From Rhodospirillales bacterium (GTDB lineage Bacteria > Pseudomonadota > Alphaproteobacteria > Rhodospirillales > JASLLV01), in assembly GCA_030754475.1 (NCBI GenBank), contig JASMAE010000166.1:1-11835 (forward strand): 11,835 nt of DNA, read 5' to 3'. Made by a program: the position numbers and the translations under genes. This document shows positions 1 through 6,756 of the stretch, in pieces; positions within the stretch are counted from its first letter, which is position 1, and each line of letters starts with the position of its first letter. The notes under the pieces are model-generated. The model was not told the DNA's origin. It made no database searches and saw nothing but the letters and a program-made list of their open reading frames with translations.

Positions 1-137
1 CGCTCCGCGACTCGACGGGCGCCACGAGCGTTGCCTGAGAGGGGGACCCCCAAACCCTCGACAAGCGCGCTCCATGCACCCCTGGACGCCATCGGCGCGA
101 CGGAGGATGCGCCCGCGACCAAAGCTGTCCGATTACC

Positions 138-166
138 GGGCGCCCGGGCGCCCCGCCGTTGGCGGG
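138..166 (-). terminator. GC-rich inverted repeats after the amidase gene
   Basis: Two dyads lie just beyond the amidase stop. One is a six-pair stem with a three-base loop (CCCGCC-gtt-GGCGGG, 152-166). The other is a 16-base perfect palindrome made of GGGCGCCC twice (138-153). Their position suits an end-of-transcript structure, but there is no T-tract, so intrinsic termination is only inferred. I found no supportable gene in the remaining bases 1-137. Confidence 0.3.
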
Positions 167-176
167 CAATCGACGC

Positions 177-1583
177 TCAAACCGGTGGCCGCGCGTCGCA
201 CCAGGGACGAGCGTTTTCGAACGCGGCGGCCGCTTGGAGCACGGCCAATTCGGCGAAGCGCGGGCCGACGATCTGAAGGCCGACCGGAAGACCCGCGGCC
301 GTGAACCCGCAAGGCACGCTCGCCGCCGGGTTGCCGGAGAAGTTGAACGGATACGAGAACTCCGCCCACATGACCCAGTCCCACGCGTGACTCGGCCAAT
401 CCTCGGGTTGCAGGCGATCGGCCGGAAAAGCGGCGACGGAAACGGCGGGGGTCAGCAAGAGATCCCAGTCCTCGAAAAATCGGTGCACACGCTCGATGTA
501 GGCGAGCTTACGCGCCCGGGCATCCACGTAGTCCTGGGCCGTAGACCCTTGGCCCGCGCGAATGCAGGCCACCAGGCCCGGATCCATCCTGTCCTCCCAC
601 TCGGAGAGCAAATGCGTGTAGTTCAGCTCGTGCACCGGCCAGAAGTAGCGGATCAGCTCGGGGCCCTCGGGCCCGAAGTCGGGGGTCACGGCCTCGACCG
701 TACATCCGAGCTCCGCGAACGCCCGAGCCGCGTCGGCGACCAGCGCCGCGACGTCCGGGTCCACCCGCGCGTGGCCCAGATCGGCGCTGAAGGCGATCTT
801 CAGGTCTTGGACGCCCTCCGCAAGGCGGGCCGGGTAATCGGCGGGCGGCGCCTCAAGGCTGGTGTGGTCCCACGGATGCGGTCCCGCCATGACCCGGAGC
901 ATAAGCGCGGCATCGGCCACGGTCCGCGTTATCGGCCCGATGTTGACGATGTTGTCGCTGTTGGCCACGGGCCAGTTCGGGACCCGGCCCAGTGTGGGCA
1001 TGAAGCCGAAGTTTCCGCAGAAGTGCGCGGGCATGCGGATCGAGCCGGCACCGTCCGAGCCCTGGTGCAACGGCCCGTAGCCGGCCGCGGCGGCGACGCT
1101 GGCGCCGGCCGACGAAGCGCCCGCGTTATAGCCGTGCTTCCAGGGGTTGTGCGTTATCCCTGTGAGCGGACTCTCGCTCACGCCCTTCCAGCCGAACTCC
1201 GACGTGGTCGTCTTACCCAACGGAATTGCGCCCGCACGCTTGAGGCGCGTGACGAACGGCGCGTCCACCTCGGGCACCACGCCCACTTGCGTGTGCGAGC
1301 CGCGCTCGGTGGGTACGCCGGCGGTAAGCGTCAGGTCCTTGATGGTGACGGGAATCCCATGCAGCGGCCCAAGGGTGCCGTCGCGAACGATCGCCGCTTC
1401 CGCCTCGCGCGCAGCGGCGCGCGCGCCGTCCGCCGCAAGATGCGCGAACGCGTTGAGCCTGGGCTCCAATGATTCGATGCGCGCCAACACGGCGTCAATC
1501 AGCTCGACCGGCGACACCTCGCGCGAACGGATAAGACCGGCGAGCTCGCTCGCCGGCGTAAAGCAAAGCTCGGTCGCGTCCAT
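177..1583 (-). CDS. Amidase-signature family hydrolase
   Basis: A 468-residue enzyme of the amidase signature family, which hydrolyses amide bonds with a Ser-cisSer-Lys triad and is probably cytoplasmic since no signal peptide is visible. Family marks are in order: HGIPVTIKD with Lys82, the serine loop GASSAGAS near residues 155-162, and GSDGAGSIRMPA at 175-186 whose Ser181 should be the nucleophile. The C-terminal PAASVPCG and GLPVGLQIVG stretches are also typical, and the length is normal. The loop normally reads close to GGSSGGS, so two or three glycines are alanine here. The ATG has GAGGAG about eight bases upstream and a second AAGGAG closer in. It lies about 110 bases after the MarR-methyltransferase operon on the same strand and may be a fourth member. 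The substrate cannot be read from sequence; GatA is unlikely without gatB or gatC nearby. Confidence 0.93.
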   Translation of the reverse strand: MDATELCFTPASELAGLIRSREVSPVELIDAVLARIESLEPRLNAFAHLAADGARAAAREAEAAIVRDGTLGPLHGIPVTIKDLTLTAGVPTERGSHTQVGVVPEVDAPFVTRLKRAGAIPLGKTTTSEFGWKGVSESPLTGITHNPWKHGYNAGASSAGASVAAAAGYGPLHQGSDGAGSIRMPAHFCGNFGFMPTLGRVPNWPVANSDNIVNIGPITRTVADAALMLRVMAGPHPWDHTSLEAPPADYPARLAEGVQDLKIAFSADLGHARVDPDVAALVADAARAFAELGCTVEAVTPDFGPEGPELIRYFWPVHELNYTHLLSEWEDRMDPGLVACIRAGQGSTAQDYVDARARKLAYIERVHRFFEDWDLLLTPAVSVAAFPADRLQPEDWPSHAWDWVMWAEFSYPFNFSGNPAASVPCGFTAAGLPVGLQIVGPRFAELAVLQAAAAFENARPWCDARPPV

Positions 1584-1694
1584 GTCTCCTTACTCCTCAA
1601 TTGCCCTCCCTAGCGCTTCATCCGTTTGGTCACGAACGTGGACGATGCTCTAAAGCGGATCGCCCAACGCAATACCGCGCGATCACTGTCGGGT

Positions 1695-2002
1695 CTAGGG
1701 CACAGGAGATTCCGAGCTCGTGTCGGCGGTACGTACGAATGCGTCCGCGCTGGCGAAGCGGGGTTCGGCAATGGTGTCGAGCAAGTTCCCTGTCAGCGCG
1801 GGGTCCGCAGACGCGCAGAATTCGAGCAACCGCGTTGCGGGCGGACGGAGCGCGATAGCGAGCGCCCAGCAGTCGTCCACGTGGACCACGGAGCCGAACC
1901 GCAGGCCGCGTCGGTGTCGATCCAAACCGGATCCCCGGCCAACGCGGGCGAAACCGGGAACGCGAGCGCGGCGAACGCAAGACGGACGCGGCGGCGCATC
2001 AT
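1695..2002 (-). pseudogene. Frameshifted short secreted protein, nucleoside-hydrolase-like N-terminus
   Basis: The first frame starts ATGATG at 2002 and overlaps the methyltransferase stop by four bases, which suggests translational coupling. It encodes a clear signal peptide (MMRRR, a hydrophobic core, then SPALA cleavage) followed by GDPVWIDTDAACG. Near 1890-1900 coding sense passes to another frame that reads VVHVDDCWALAIAL and stays open with GC-biased third positions to TAG at 1695. One missing base would join them. The combined pattern DTD...CG...VDDCWAL resembles the calcium/ribose-binding aspartate cluster of IUNH nucleoside hydrolases. However, the rest does not obviously match that family, and the joined product is only about 100 residues against about 300. 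It could be a decayed hydrolase, a sequencing error in a small secreted protein, or two chance frames; the coupled start and signal peptide argue for a real gene. Confidence 0.5.
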
Positions 2003-2643
2003 TTCCCGATTCCCGTCTTCGTGCCCATGACGCAAACCGCCATCGGCGACACCCGATCGAGGGTCTCGATCCGAACCTCGGCGAGGCCCGCATCCCGCAT
2101 CTGGCATGCCATCGTTTCGGCGGCCGCCAGCGCCGCAGCGTCGGTTCGCTCACCTATGCGCGGCTGGAACGTCAGCGCGATCCGCCCGCGCGCGGCGAGC
2201 CGCGATTCCAAGATCCCGATCGCAGCCACGGGATCGTTCCAGAACATGACCACGTTAACCGCGAAAATGCGATCGAACGGCGTCGCGAACGCGGGCGCAG
2301 AGGGCTCCTTCAGCGCCTCGATCGGTCCGATCTCGAGTTGGAACCGACCCGAAGCGACGGCGGCACGGTTGCGCCGCGCGGCCATGGCGCCCATGGATGG
2401 CGAATGGTCGAGGCCCACGACCTTGCCCGCGGACGCGCGCCGGCATGCGCCTTCGAGCGCGAAACCGGGCCCGTACCCGATCTCGAGCACCCGGTCCGTG
2501 GCGCGAATCTCGAGGAGATCGACGGTCCACGAATTGCGGAGACGATTCGAAGGCCGCGTCGCCATGATCCACCCGGCGAGCGCGCCCCAGAACCCGCGCG
2601 GTTTCCCGAACTGGGAAACGACGGCGCGCTTTAGCCGTGACAT
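1999..2643 (-). CDS. Class I SAM-dependent methyltransferase
   Basis: A 214-residue soluble protein with the Rossmann methyltransferase fold. Motif I is VLEIGYGPG at residues 52-60, the acidic residue after strand 2 is Asp79 in VVGLDHSP, and DRIFAVNVVMFWNDP near 124-138 is motif IV. The N-terminus (MSRLKRAVVSQFGKPRGFWG, then GWIMATRPSNRLRN) is typical of small methyltransferases annotated only at family level. The ATG at 2643 overlaps the MarR gene by 13 bases, and its stop overlaps the next start by four, so three genes are tightly coupled. The same frame stays open upstream across the regulator, but that is a shadow because no methyltransferase homology lies there. The substrate is unknown; linkage to MarR suggests induction by a small aromatic or phenolic compound, which is inference. 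Confidence 0.9.
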   Translation of the reverse strand: MSRLKRAVVSQFGKPRGFWGALAGWIMATRPSNRLRNSWTVDLLEIRATDRVLEIGYGPGFALEGACRRASAGKVVGLDHSPSMGAMAARRNRAAVASGRFQLEIGPIEALKEPSAPAFATPFDRIFAVNVVMFWNDPVAAIGILESRLAARGRIALTFQPRIGERTDAAALAAAETMACQMRDAGLAEVRIETLDRVSPMAVCVMGTKTGIGK

Positions 2644-3182
2644 GGCAGATCTCCACGCGTTCCGGCCCCGGTCGCGGCACGTGTTTGGCGCGCAGCCAAG
2701 TCGCCGCCGTCGGTCGCATAGCCCTCGAGGACAGCTTTCCAGTCCCGGCTCTCGAATGTCGCGATCAACGCTCGCAGCACCCGGGTCGCGGCATCGAGTT
2801 CTTGAGGGCTTGCGTCGACAGCGATTCGCGCGAAAGCCGCATTCTCGCGGGCCCGCATCCTCTGGAACGCCCCCAGCCCCCGCCGGGAGGCGCGGACCAA
2901 CTTGGATCGCTTGTGGCCGGGGTTTTCCGCGTACTCGACGTAGCCGCCCGCGATCAGAGCGTTGACCAGACCCTGGATGTGCTGACGCGTCACCGGACGT
3001 ACCCGCGCCATGTGCGGCACCGTCTGCGGTCCGCCGTCGATAACGCTCTCCAGGACCGCCCGCATCCCGACCGACACCTCTTCGGTCCCGTGCAACGCGG
3101 CGCCCCCGTAGCCGAGTTTGTGGAACAACCGCCGCACCACGAGCGACAGCGAATAGAAGGCTTCGATCTGGCGCGGTTCCAA
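2631..3182 (-). CDS. MarR family winged-helix transcriptional regulator
   Basis: A 183-residue protein with an N-terminal helix (IEAFYSLSLVVRRLFHKLG), a winged helix at about residues 37-102 and a long C-terminal helical part for dimerisation. The recognition helix is about residues 64-79 (VTRQHIQGLVNALIAG), and the wing carries the family-like NPGHKRSKL at 87-95. MarR proteins are dimeric repressors released by small ligands and usually regulate their own operon. The start is TTG at 3182, supported by GGAGA at 3189-3193 with six bases between; I see no better start. Directly upstream are two palindromes that fit autoregulation. The last residues (after about 165) look like read-through sequence over the methyltransferase start and may not be structured. 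Confidence 0.88.
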   Translation of the reverse strand: MEPRQIEAFYSLSLVVRRLFHKLGYGGAALHGTEEVSVGMRAVLESVIDGGPQTVPHMARVRPVTRQHIQGLVNALIAGGYVEYAENPGHKRSKLVRASRRGLGAFQRMRARENAAFARIAVDASPQELDAATRVLRALIATFESRDWKAVLEGYATDGGDLAARQTRAATGAGTRGDLPCHG

Positions 3183-3200
3183 GGTTCGTCTCCGAAGGGG

Positions 3201-3230
3201 AATATGACAAATTCATTGTCTTCATGACAA
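3201..3230 (-). promoter_or_regulatory. Candidate promoter of the marR operon
   Basis: On the minus strand TTGTCA (3230-3225, five of six matches to the sigma70 -35) is followed after 18 bases by CATATT (3206-3201, four of six to the -10). The -35 lies inside the upstream palindrome and the -10 touches the downstream one, so a bound repressor would block polymerase. Position relative to the TTG start leaves a short leader. This is a consensus reading by eye. Confidence 0.45.
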
Positions 3231-3241
3231 ATAATTTGTCA
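3205..3241. promoter_or_regulatory. Tandem MarR-type operator palindromes
   Basis: Two related dyads lie upstream of the MarR gene. The distal one, TGACAAATAATTTGTCA (3225-3241), is a perfect 17-base palindrome about a central A. The proximal one, GACAAATTCATTGTC (3206-3220), keeps the GACAA/TTGTC outer arms but mismatches in the centre. Their centres are 20 bases apart, about two helical turns, so two dimers would bind the same face. The AT-rich sequence stands out from its GC-rich surroundings. MarR sites are typically 15-20 base dyads in their own promoters. Confidence 0.75.
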
Positions 3242-3461
3242 AGTAATATGTTCGGAGCGGCGCGCGAAGGGAACCGGCACACCCGTCGACGGCGGCGCCG
3301 GACGTTCGGGATTGCCGGGCGGGGTGCGGCCGATGCCGGGCGTGCTGAACGGATCGCGCTTGATCGGAAACGCGTTGCGGTCGCGATCAGTCGCGTCCAT
3401 CCGCTCGATTTCGATAGGAGTGACCGAATTCACGTGGTCGGCGGATCACGCCTACGCGAAC

Positions 3462-3484
3462 CCGACCAGCCACGATCTGGTCGG
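3462..3484 (-). terminator. Hairpin after the znuCB-zur operon
   Basis: An eight-pair perfect stem, CCGACCAG with CTGGTCGG, around a seven-base loop lies nine bases beyond the zur stop. It is well placed to end or stabilise the znuC-znuB-zur transcript. No T-tract follows on the minus strand, so Rho-independent termination is unproven. Confidence 0.45.
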
Positions 3485-3492
3485 ATGGTGCT

Positions 3493-3870
3493 CTATGCCC
3501 CGGCCTCGCTCCCTTTGCCGACGCAGGCCGCGCAGCGTCCGCGGAGCTCGACTGTGGTCCGCTCGGTGACGAAGCCCGAGCGCCTGGTCCGCGTGCGAAG
3601 CGCCCGGGCGGTCGCCAGCACCGCGAACTCCGAGACCGTTCCGCAGGTCTCACAGATTGCGAACGCCACCGAATCCTCATGGCGCCGGCGAAAATGGGCG
3701 CAGGCGACGAAGGCGTTGAGGCTTTCGATCCGGTGAACCAATCCTTCGCCACGGAGTTTCTCGAGCGCCCGGTAGACCTGCACGGGCGCCCGCAGCCCTT
3801 GGGCCCGCACCGCGTCCAGGATGTCGTAGGCAGTTAGTGCGCGGCCCGCTTTCGCGAGACGGGCCAGCAC
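3493..3870 (-). CDS. zur: Zinc uptake regulator Zur, Fur family
   Basis: A Fur-superfamily metalloregulator that, with zinc bound, represses zinc uptake genes. The winged helix (LTAYDILDAVRAQG then APVQVYRALEKLRGEGLVHRIES) is followed by the metal-binding dimerisation half: CAHFRRRHE, the structural pair CETCG, and CAAC near the end. Two Cys-x-x-Cys pairs and the His-rich segment are standard for Zur. It is the last gene of an operon with znuC and znuB, which supports Zur over Fur. The coordinates use the first ordinary start, GTG at 3870, but this cuts into the first helix. The same frame continues upstream as AVHPTLSRNQRL, which matches the family N-terminus, and would begin at an ATA codon (3909-3907) five bases from the znuB stop. 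The real protein is therefore probably about 138 residues, with an unusual or mis-sequenced start. Confidence 0.88.
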   Translation of the reverse strand: MLARLAKAGRALTAYDILDAVRAQGLRAPVQVYRALEKLRGEGLVHRIESLNAFVACAHFRRRHEDSVAFAICETCGTVSEFAVLATARALRTRTRRSGFVTERTTVELRGRCAACVGKGSEAGA

Positions 3871-3913
3871 CAGGCGCTGATTCCGGCTCAGGGTCGGGTG
3901 AACGGCTATGGCC

Positions 3914-4732
3914 CTACCCCGCGGTCTCGAGGGGCGGCCGGCGTCGGGGTCGGCCGAATCGCAGGAGACTTGAGAGGAATAGAATCAGCGCGGCGACGAC
4001 GATCGAAGGACCCGACGGGGTATCGAACTCAAGCGATCCGAACAGCCCGGCGACCACGGCCGCGGCGCCGAACGCGGCGGCGATCACGGCCATCCGCTCG
4101 GGTCCCTGCGCGAACCGACGCGCCGTCGCTGCCGGGATGATCAGGAGCGAGGTAATCAGGAGGATGCCGACGATCTTCATGGCGATGGCGATGACGGCCG
4201 CCATCAAGATCATGAAGACGAGGCGCGCGCGCTCCGGCCGCACACCCTCGGCCGCCGCCAACTCGGCGTTCACGGTGGCCGCCAGCAGCGGGCGCCAGAC
4301 GAGCGCGAAACCGCCAAGGACCACGGCTCCGCCTCCGTAGATCACCGCGATATCGAGCGCCGAGACCGCCAGGATGTCGCCGAACAGATAACCCATCGGG
4401 TCGATGCGCAACCAGACCATGAAGGTGACGAGCACGAGCCCGATGGCGAGGGTCGAATGGGCGAGGATGCCCAACAGCGCGTCCACGGAAAGGGTGACCC
4501 GGCGCTGCAGCAACACCAGCGACAACGCCGCCGCGCTGGCGATGACGAAGACGCCGAATGTGATGTTGACGTCGAGGAGGATGGCCAGCACCACCCCAAG
4601 CAGCGCCGAGTGAGCCATGGTGTCGCCGAAGTAGGCCATGCGCCGCCATACGATGAAGCATCCCAGCGGGCCCGCGACCACCGCGACACCGACCCCGGCC
4701 AGGAGCGCACGGGTGAAAAAGTCGTCAAGCAT
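3914..4732 (-). CDS. znuB: Zinc ABC transporter permease ZnuB
   Basis: A 272-residue inner-membrane permease of the ABC-3 family that forms the zinc channel with ATPase ZnuC. Many hydrophobic segments are visible, beginning with LLAGVGVAVVAGPLGCFIVW. The family-typical loop FGDTMAHSALLGVVLAI near residues 35-51 and the GILLITSLLIIPAATARR segment near 195-215 are present. The frame is open further upstream, but the ATG at 4732 begins the family-like MLDDFFTRALL; the longer reading adds a proline-rich stretch that belongs to the znuC shadow. It overlaps znuC by eight bases, so the two are probably translationally coupled. A basic tail (RFGRPRRRPP) ends the protein. Confidence 0.93.
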   Translation of the reverse strand: MLDDFFTRALLAGVGVAVVAGPLGCFIVWRRMAYFGDTMAHSALLGVVLAILLDVNITFGVFVIASAAALSLVLLQRRVTLSVDALLGILAHSTLAIGLVLVTFMVWLRIDPMGYLFGDILAVSALDIAVIYGGGAVVLGGFALVWRPLLAATVNAELAAAEGVRPERARLVFMILMAAVIAIAMKIVGILLITSLLIIPAATARRFAQGPERMAVIAAAFGAAAVVAGLFGSLEFDTPSGPSIVVAALILFLSSLLRFGRPRRRPPLETAG

Positions 4733-5591
4733 CGCCGGTCCGCGGTCGCGCAGTCCCGCTCGGGTCTCGGGAAGGGTCTTCGGTCCGGTCCAAGGAAACG
4801 ACCCGCCCGTCGGGCAGATGGGCATGGTCGTGGTCGTGGCGGTAGACGGCGAAGGCCTGGGCGGTCCGGGGGCCGAACAGCTCGCGATAGGCGGGATCGG
4901 CCGCCACCGAATGCGGCGGGCCGGAACAGCAGACATGTCCGTTCAGGCAGATGACCGTGTCGGTCGCGCCCATGACCAGATGCAGATCGTGCGAAATCAA
5001 CAGGATTCCGCAGTCGAGCCGGTCGCGAATCGTCGCGATGAGCTCGTAAAGGGCGGTCTCGCCGGAAAAATCGACCCCCTGGACGGGCTCGTCGAGAACC
5101 AGCAGATCCGGTCGGCGGACGATGGCGCGGGCGAGAAGGGCGCGCTGGAACTCGCCGCTCGACAGGTGCCGCGCTTGCGCGCCCGCCAGGTGCGCGATAC
5201 CCACCTCGGCCAGGGCCTTGTCGATCTCGAATTCGGGGAACTGCCCGGTCAGCGTCATCAGGCGACGGACCGTGAACGGCAGCGTTCCCTCGATTGTAAG
5301 GCGCTGGGGCACGTAGCCTACCCGGAGACCCGGGGACGATGCGAGCGACCCCTCATCGGCGGTCTTGATCCCGAGGATCACCTTGGCGGCGGTGCTCTTG
5401 CCACCGCCGTTGGGGCCGATCAGGGTGACAATCTCGCCCCGGTGAACGGCGAGATCCACGCCGCGGATGAGCCAGCGATCGCCCCGGCGCACGCCGATGC
5501 CGTGCGCCGACACCAGCGCGGGGCGCGTCTCCACGCCTCCGGCCGTTCCGACGTGCTCGCCGTGCACGCCCCTGTCCGCTTGCCGCGTCAT
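4725..5591 (-). CDS. znuC: Zinc ABC transporter ATP-binding protein ZnuC
   Basis: A 288-residue ABC ATPase that powers zinc import from the cytoplasmic face. Walker A GPNGGGKST is at residues 59-67, the signature LSSGEFQ at 143-149, Walker B LLVLDEP at 163-169 and the switch histidine His201 in SHDLH. After the nucleotide-binding domain a histidine-rich patch, YRHDHDHAHLPDG at about 250-262, is characteristic of ZnuC and separates it from manganese or iron homologues. The ATG at 5591 gives an N-terminal extension of about 25 residues before the first ABC strand; a later start is possible. It heads the znuC-znuB-zur operon, divergent from znuA across 61 bases containing a Zur-box-like palindrome. 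Confidence 0.95.
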   Translation of the reverse strand: MTRQADRGVHGEHVGTAGGVETRPALVSAHGIGVRRGDRWLIRGVDLAVHRGEIVTLIGPNGGGKSTAAKVILGIKTADEGSLASSPGLRVGYVPQRLTIEGTLPFTVRRLMTLTGQFPEFEIDKALAEVGIAHLAGAQARHLSSGEFQRALLARAIVRRPDLLVLDEPVQGVDFSGETALYELIATIRDRLDCGILLISHDLHLVMGATDTVICLNGHVCCSGPPHSVAADPAYRELFGPRTAQAFAVYRHDHDHAHLPDGRVVSLDRTEDPSRDPSGTARPRTGDA

Positions 5592-5608
5592 GCATCGAAC
5601 GTTATATC
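5580..5608 (+). promoter_or_regulatory. Candidate znuA promoter
   Basis: TTGCCG (5580-5585) and TATATC (5603-5608) are 17 bases apart, each matching four of six sigma70 consensus positions. The expected start is about 35-40 bases before the znuA ATG. The -35 lies in the beginning of znuC. The -10 overlaps the Zur-like palindrome, which fits repression by occlusion. Inferred by eye only. Confidence 0.35.
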
Positions 5609-5614
5609 ATTACA
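5600..5614. promoter_or_regulatory. Zur box between znuC and znuA
   Basis: CGTTATATCATTACA is an imperfect dyad in the 61-base divergent intergenic region. It resembles the described Zur box GTTATA-N-TATAAC: the left arm matches fully and the right arm in four of six positions. It is the only AT-rich dyad here and is within reach of both promoters, so one Zur dimer pair could switch off the whole uptake system. Assignment follows from context plus similarity and is untested. Confidence 0.6.
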
Positions 5615-5652
5615 CTCATTTCGTCCATCGGAACGACGGGAATTGATCCGCC

Positions 5653-6603
5653 ATGGCGCACGCGCTTCGCCTGGCCCTCGCGACGTGGGTGACGTTCGCG
5701 CTCGCGCCGAGCGCGGTGGCGGATGACGCCCCCGGCGTGGTCGCCTCGATCGGGCCCGTCCATTCGCTGGTCGCCGGTGTGATGGAAGGCGTCGGCGTTC
5801 CCCATCTCGTCGTCAAAGGGGGCGGTTCTCCGCACACCTATGGCATGCGTCCCTCGGACGCGCGGGCGCTGGCGCGCGCAGGCGTCGTTTTCTGGATCGG
5901 CGCCGGGTTTGAGACGTTCCTCGAAGTCCCACTATCGGCGCTGGCGAGAGGCGCCCGGACGGTCGCGCTAGCCGAGGCGAACGGCTTGACTTTGCTTCCC
6001 TTCCGCGAAGGAGGGCCGTGGGAACAACGCGATCCCGATTCCGAAACCGGGCGCGCAGGCCACATCGGCCACGCTGACGGCACGATCGACATGCACCTCT
6101 GGCTCGATCCCCTCAACGCCAAGACCATGGTCGAAACGATCGTGAACACGCTTGCCGCCGCCGATCCCGCGAACGAGGCGATCTACCGGGCGAATGCCGA
6201 CCGACTTGAGATCCGGCTCGACGCGTTGAGCGCGGAACTCGCGGCCGAGCTGGCGCCCATTCGATCGAAGCCCTTCGTCGTCTTCCACGACGCCTTTCGG
6301 TATTTCGAGACCCGTTTCTCGCTCAACGCCGTCGGTTCGGTCACGACCAGTTCGGAGCGGCGACCGGGCGTCCGGCGCGTCTTCGACATCCGCGCCAAGA
6401 TCACCCGCCTCGGCGCGGTCTGCGTGTTCGCCGAACCTCAGTTCCGATCCGGACTCGTCGACGTCGTGACCGAAGGGACCGCAGCCAAGACGGGAACGCT
6501 CGACCCCATCGGTGCCGCGCTTGCCGCGGGGCCCGAGCTCTATTTCGCGCTCATGCGCAGCAACGCCCGCGCGCTCACGCGCTGTCTCGACGAAAACGGC
6601 TGA
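5653..6603 (+). CDS. znuA: Periplasmic zinc-binding protein ZnuA
   Basis: A 316-residue cluster A-I metal-binding protein that captures zinc in the periplasm and delivers it to ZnuB/ZnuC. A signal peptide covers about residues 1-23, with cleavage likely after AVA before DDAPG. Expected ligands are visible: His61 in SPHTY, His148 in DMHLWLD, His212 in VFHDAF and Asp284 in LDPIG. Cys257 and Cys311 fit the disulfide of ZnuA proteins. The loop before His148, often packed with histidines in ZnuA, holds only His137 and His140 here, so loop-assisted zinc scavenging may be weak. The ATG at 5653 gives the best signal peptide; the ribosome site is weak. It is transcribed away from znuC, the usual alphaproteobacterial arrangement. 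Confidence 0.95.
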   Translation: MAHALRLALATWVTFALAPSAVADDAPGVVASIGPVHSLVAGVMEGVGVPHLVVKGGGSPHTYGMRPSDARALARAGVVFWIGAGFETFLEVPLSALARGARTVALAEANGLTLLPFREGGPWEQRDPDSETGRAGHIGHADGTIDMHLWLDPLNAKTMVETIVNTLAAADPANEAIYRANADRLEIRLDALSAELAAELAPIRSKPFVVFHDAFRYFETRFSLNAVGSVTTSSERRPGVRRVFDIRAKITRLGAVCVFAEPQFRSGLVDVVTEGTAAKTGTLDPIGAALAAGPELYFALMRSNARALTRCLDENG

Positions 6604-6756
6604 GCGCGCGGGCACCGCTTCGGTCCCTAGCGATGTGCGCGTCGCCGGCTGCCGGCCCGGCGGCGCTTGCGCAGCGCTCGCCCGGAAGGTCCGGTTCGGA
6701 GTAAGCTGGCAAAAGGCGTGAACGTGGCCCCACGCCAAAGCGAACCCCTCGGAACC

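Noticed and set aside
28..60. CTCTCAGGC on the minus strand, like the 3' part of a glycine riboswitch
   Set aside because: The rest of the aptamer (GGAGAG and the CCGAAGGGG-type core) is absent, so a nine-base chance match is likelier.
159..1472. 437-codon plus-strand open frame over the amidase
   Set aside because: It is a high-GC shadow with an Arg/Gly/His-rich translation and no family motifs; the minus-strand amidase explains the region.
1999..3282. 427-codon reading of the methyltransferase
   Set aside because: Only the last 214 residues are methyltransferase; the upstream part is a shadow of the MarR gene and crosses its promoter.
3239..3433. 64-residue minus-strand frame between zur and the marR operators
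   Set aside because: GTG start without a good ribosome site, proline-rich low-information translation, and its stop lies in the operator; GC-biased third positions alone are weak support.
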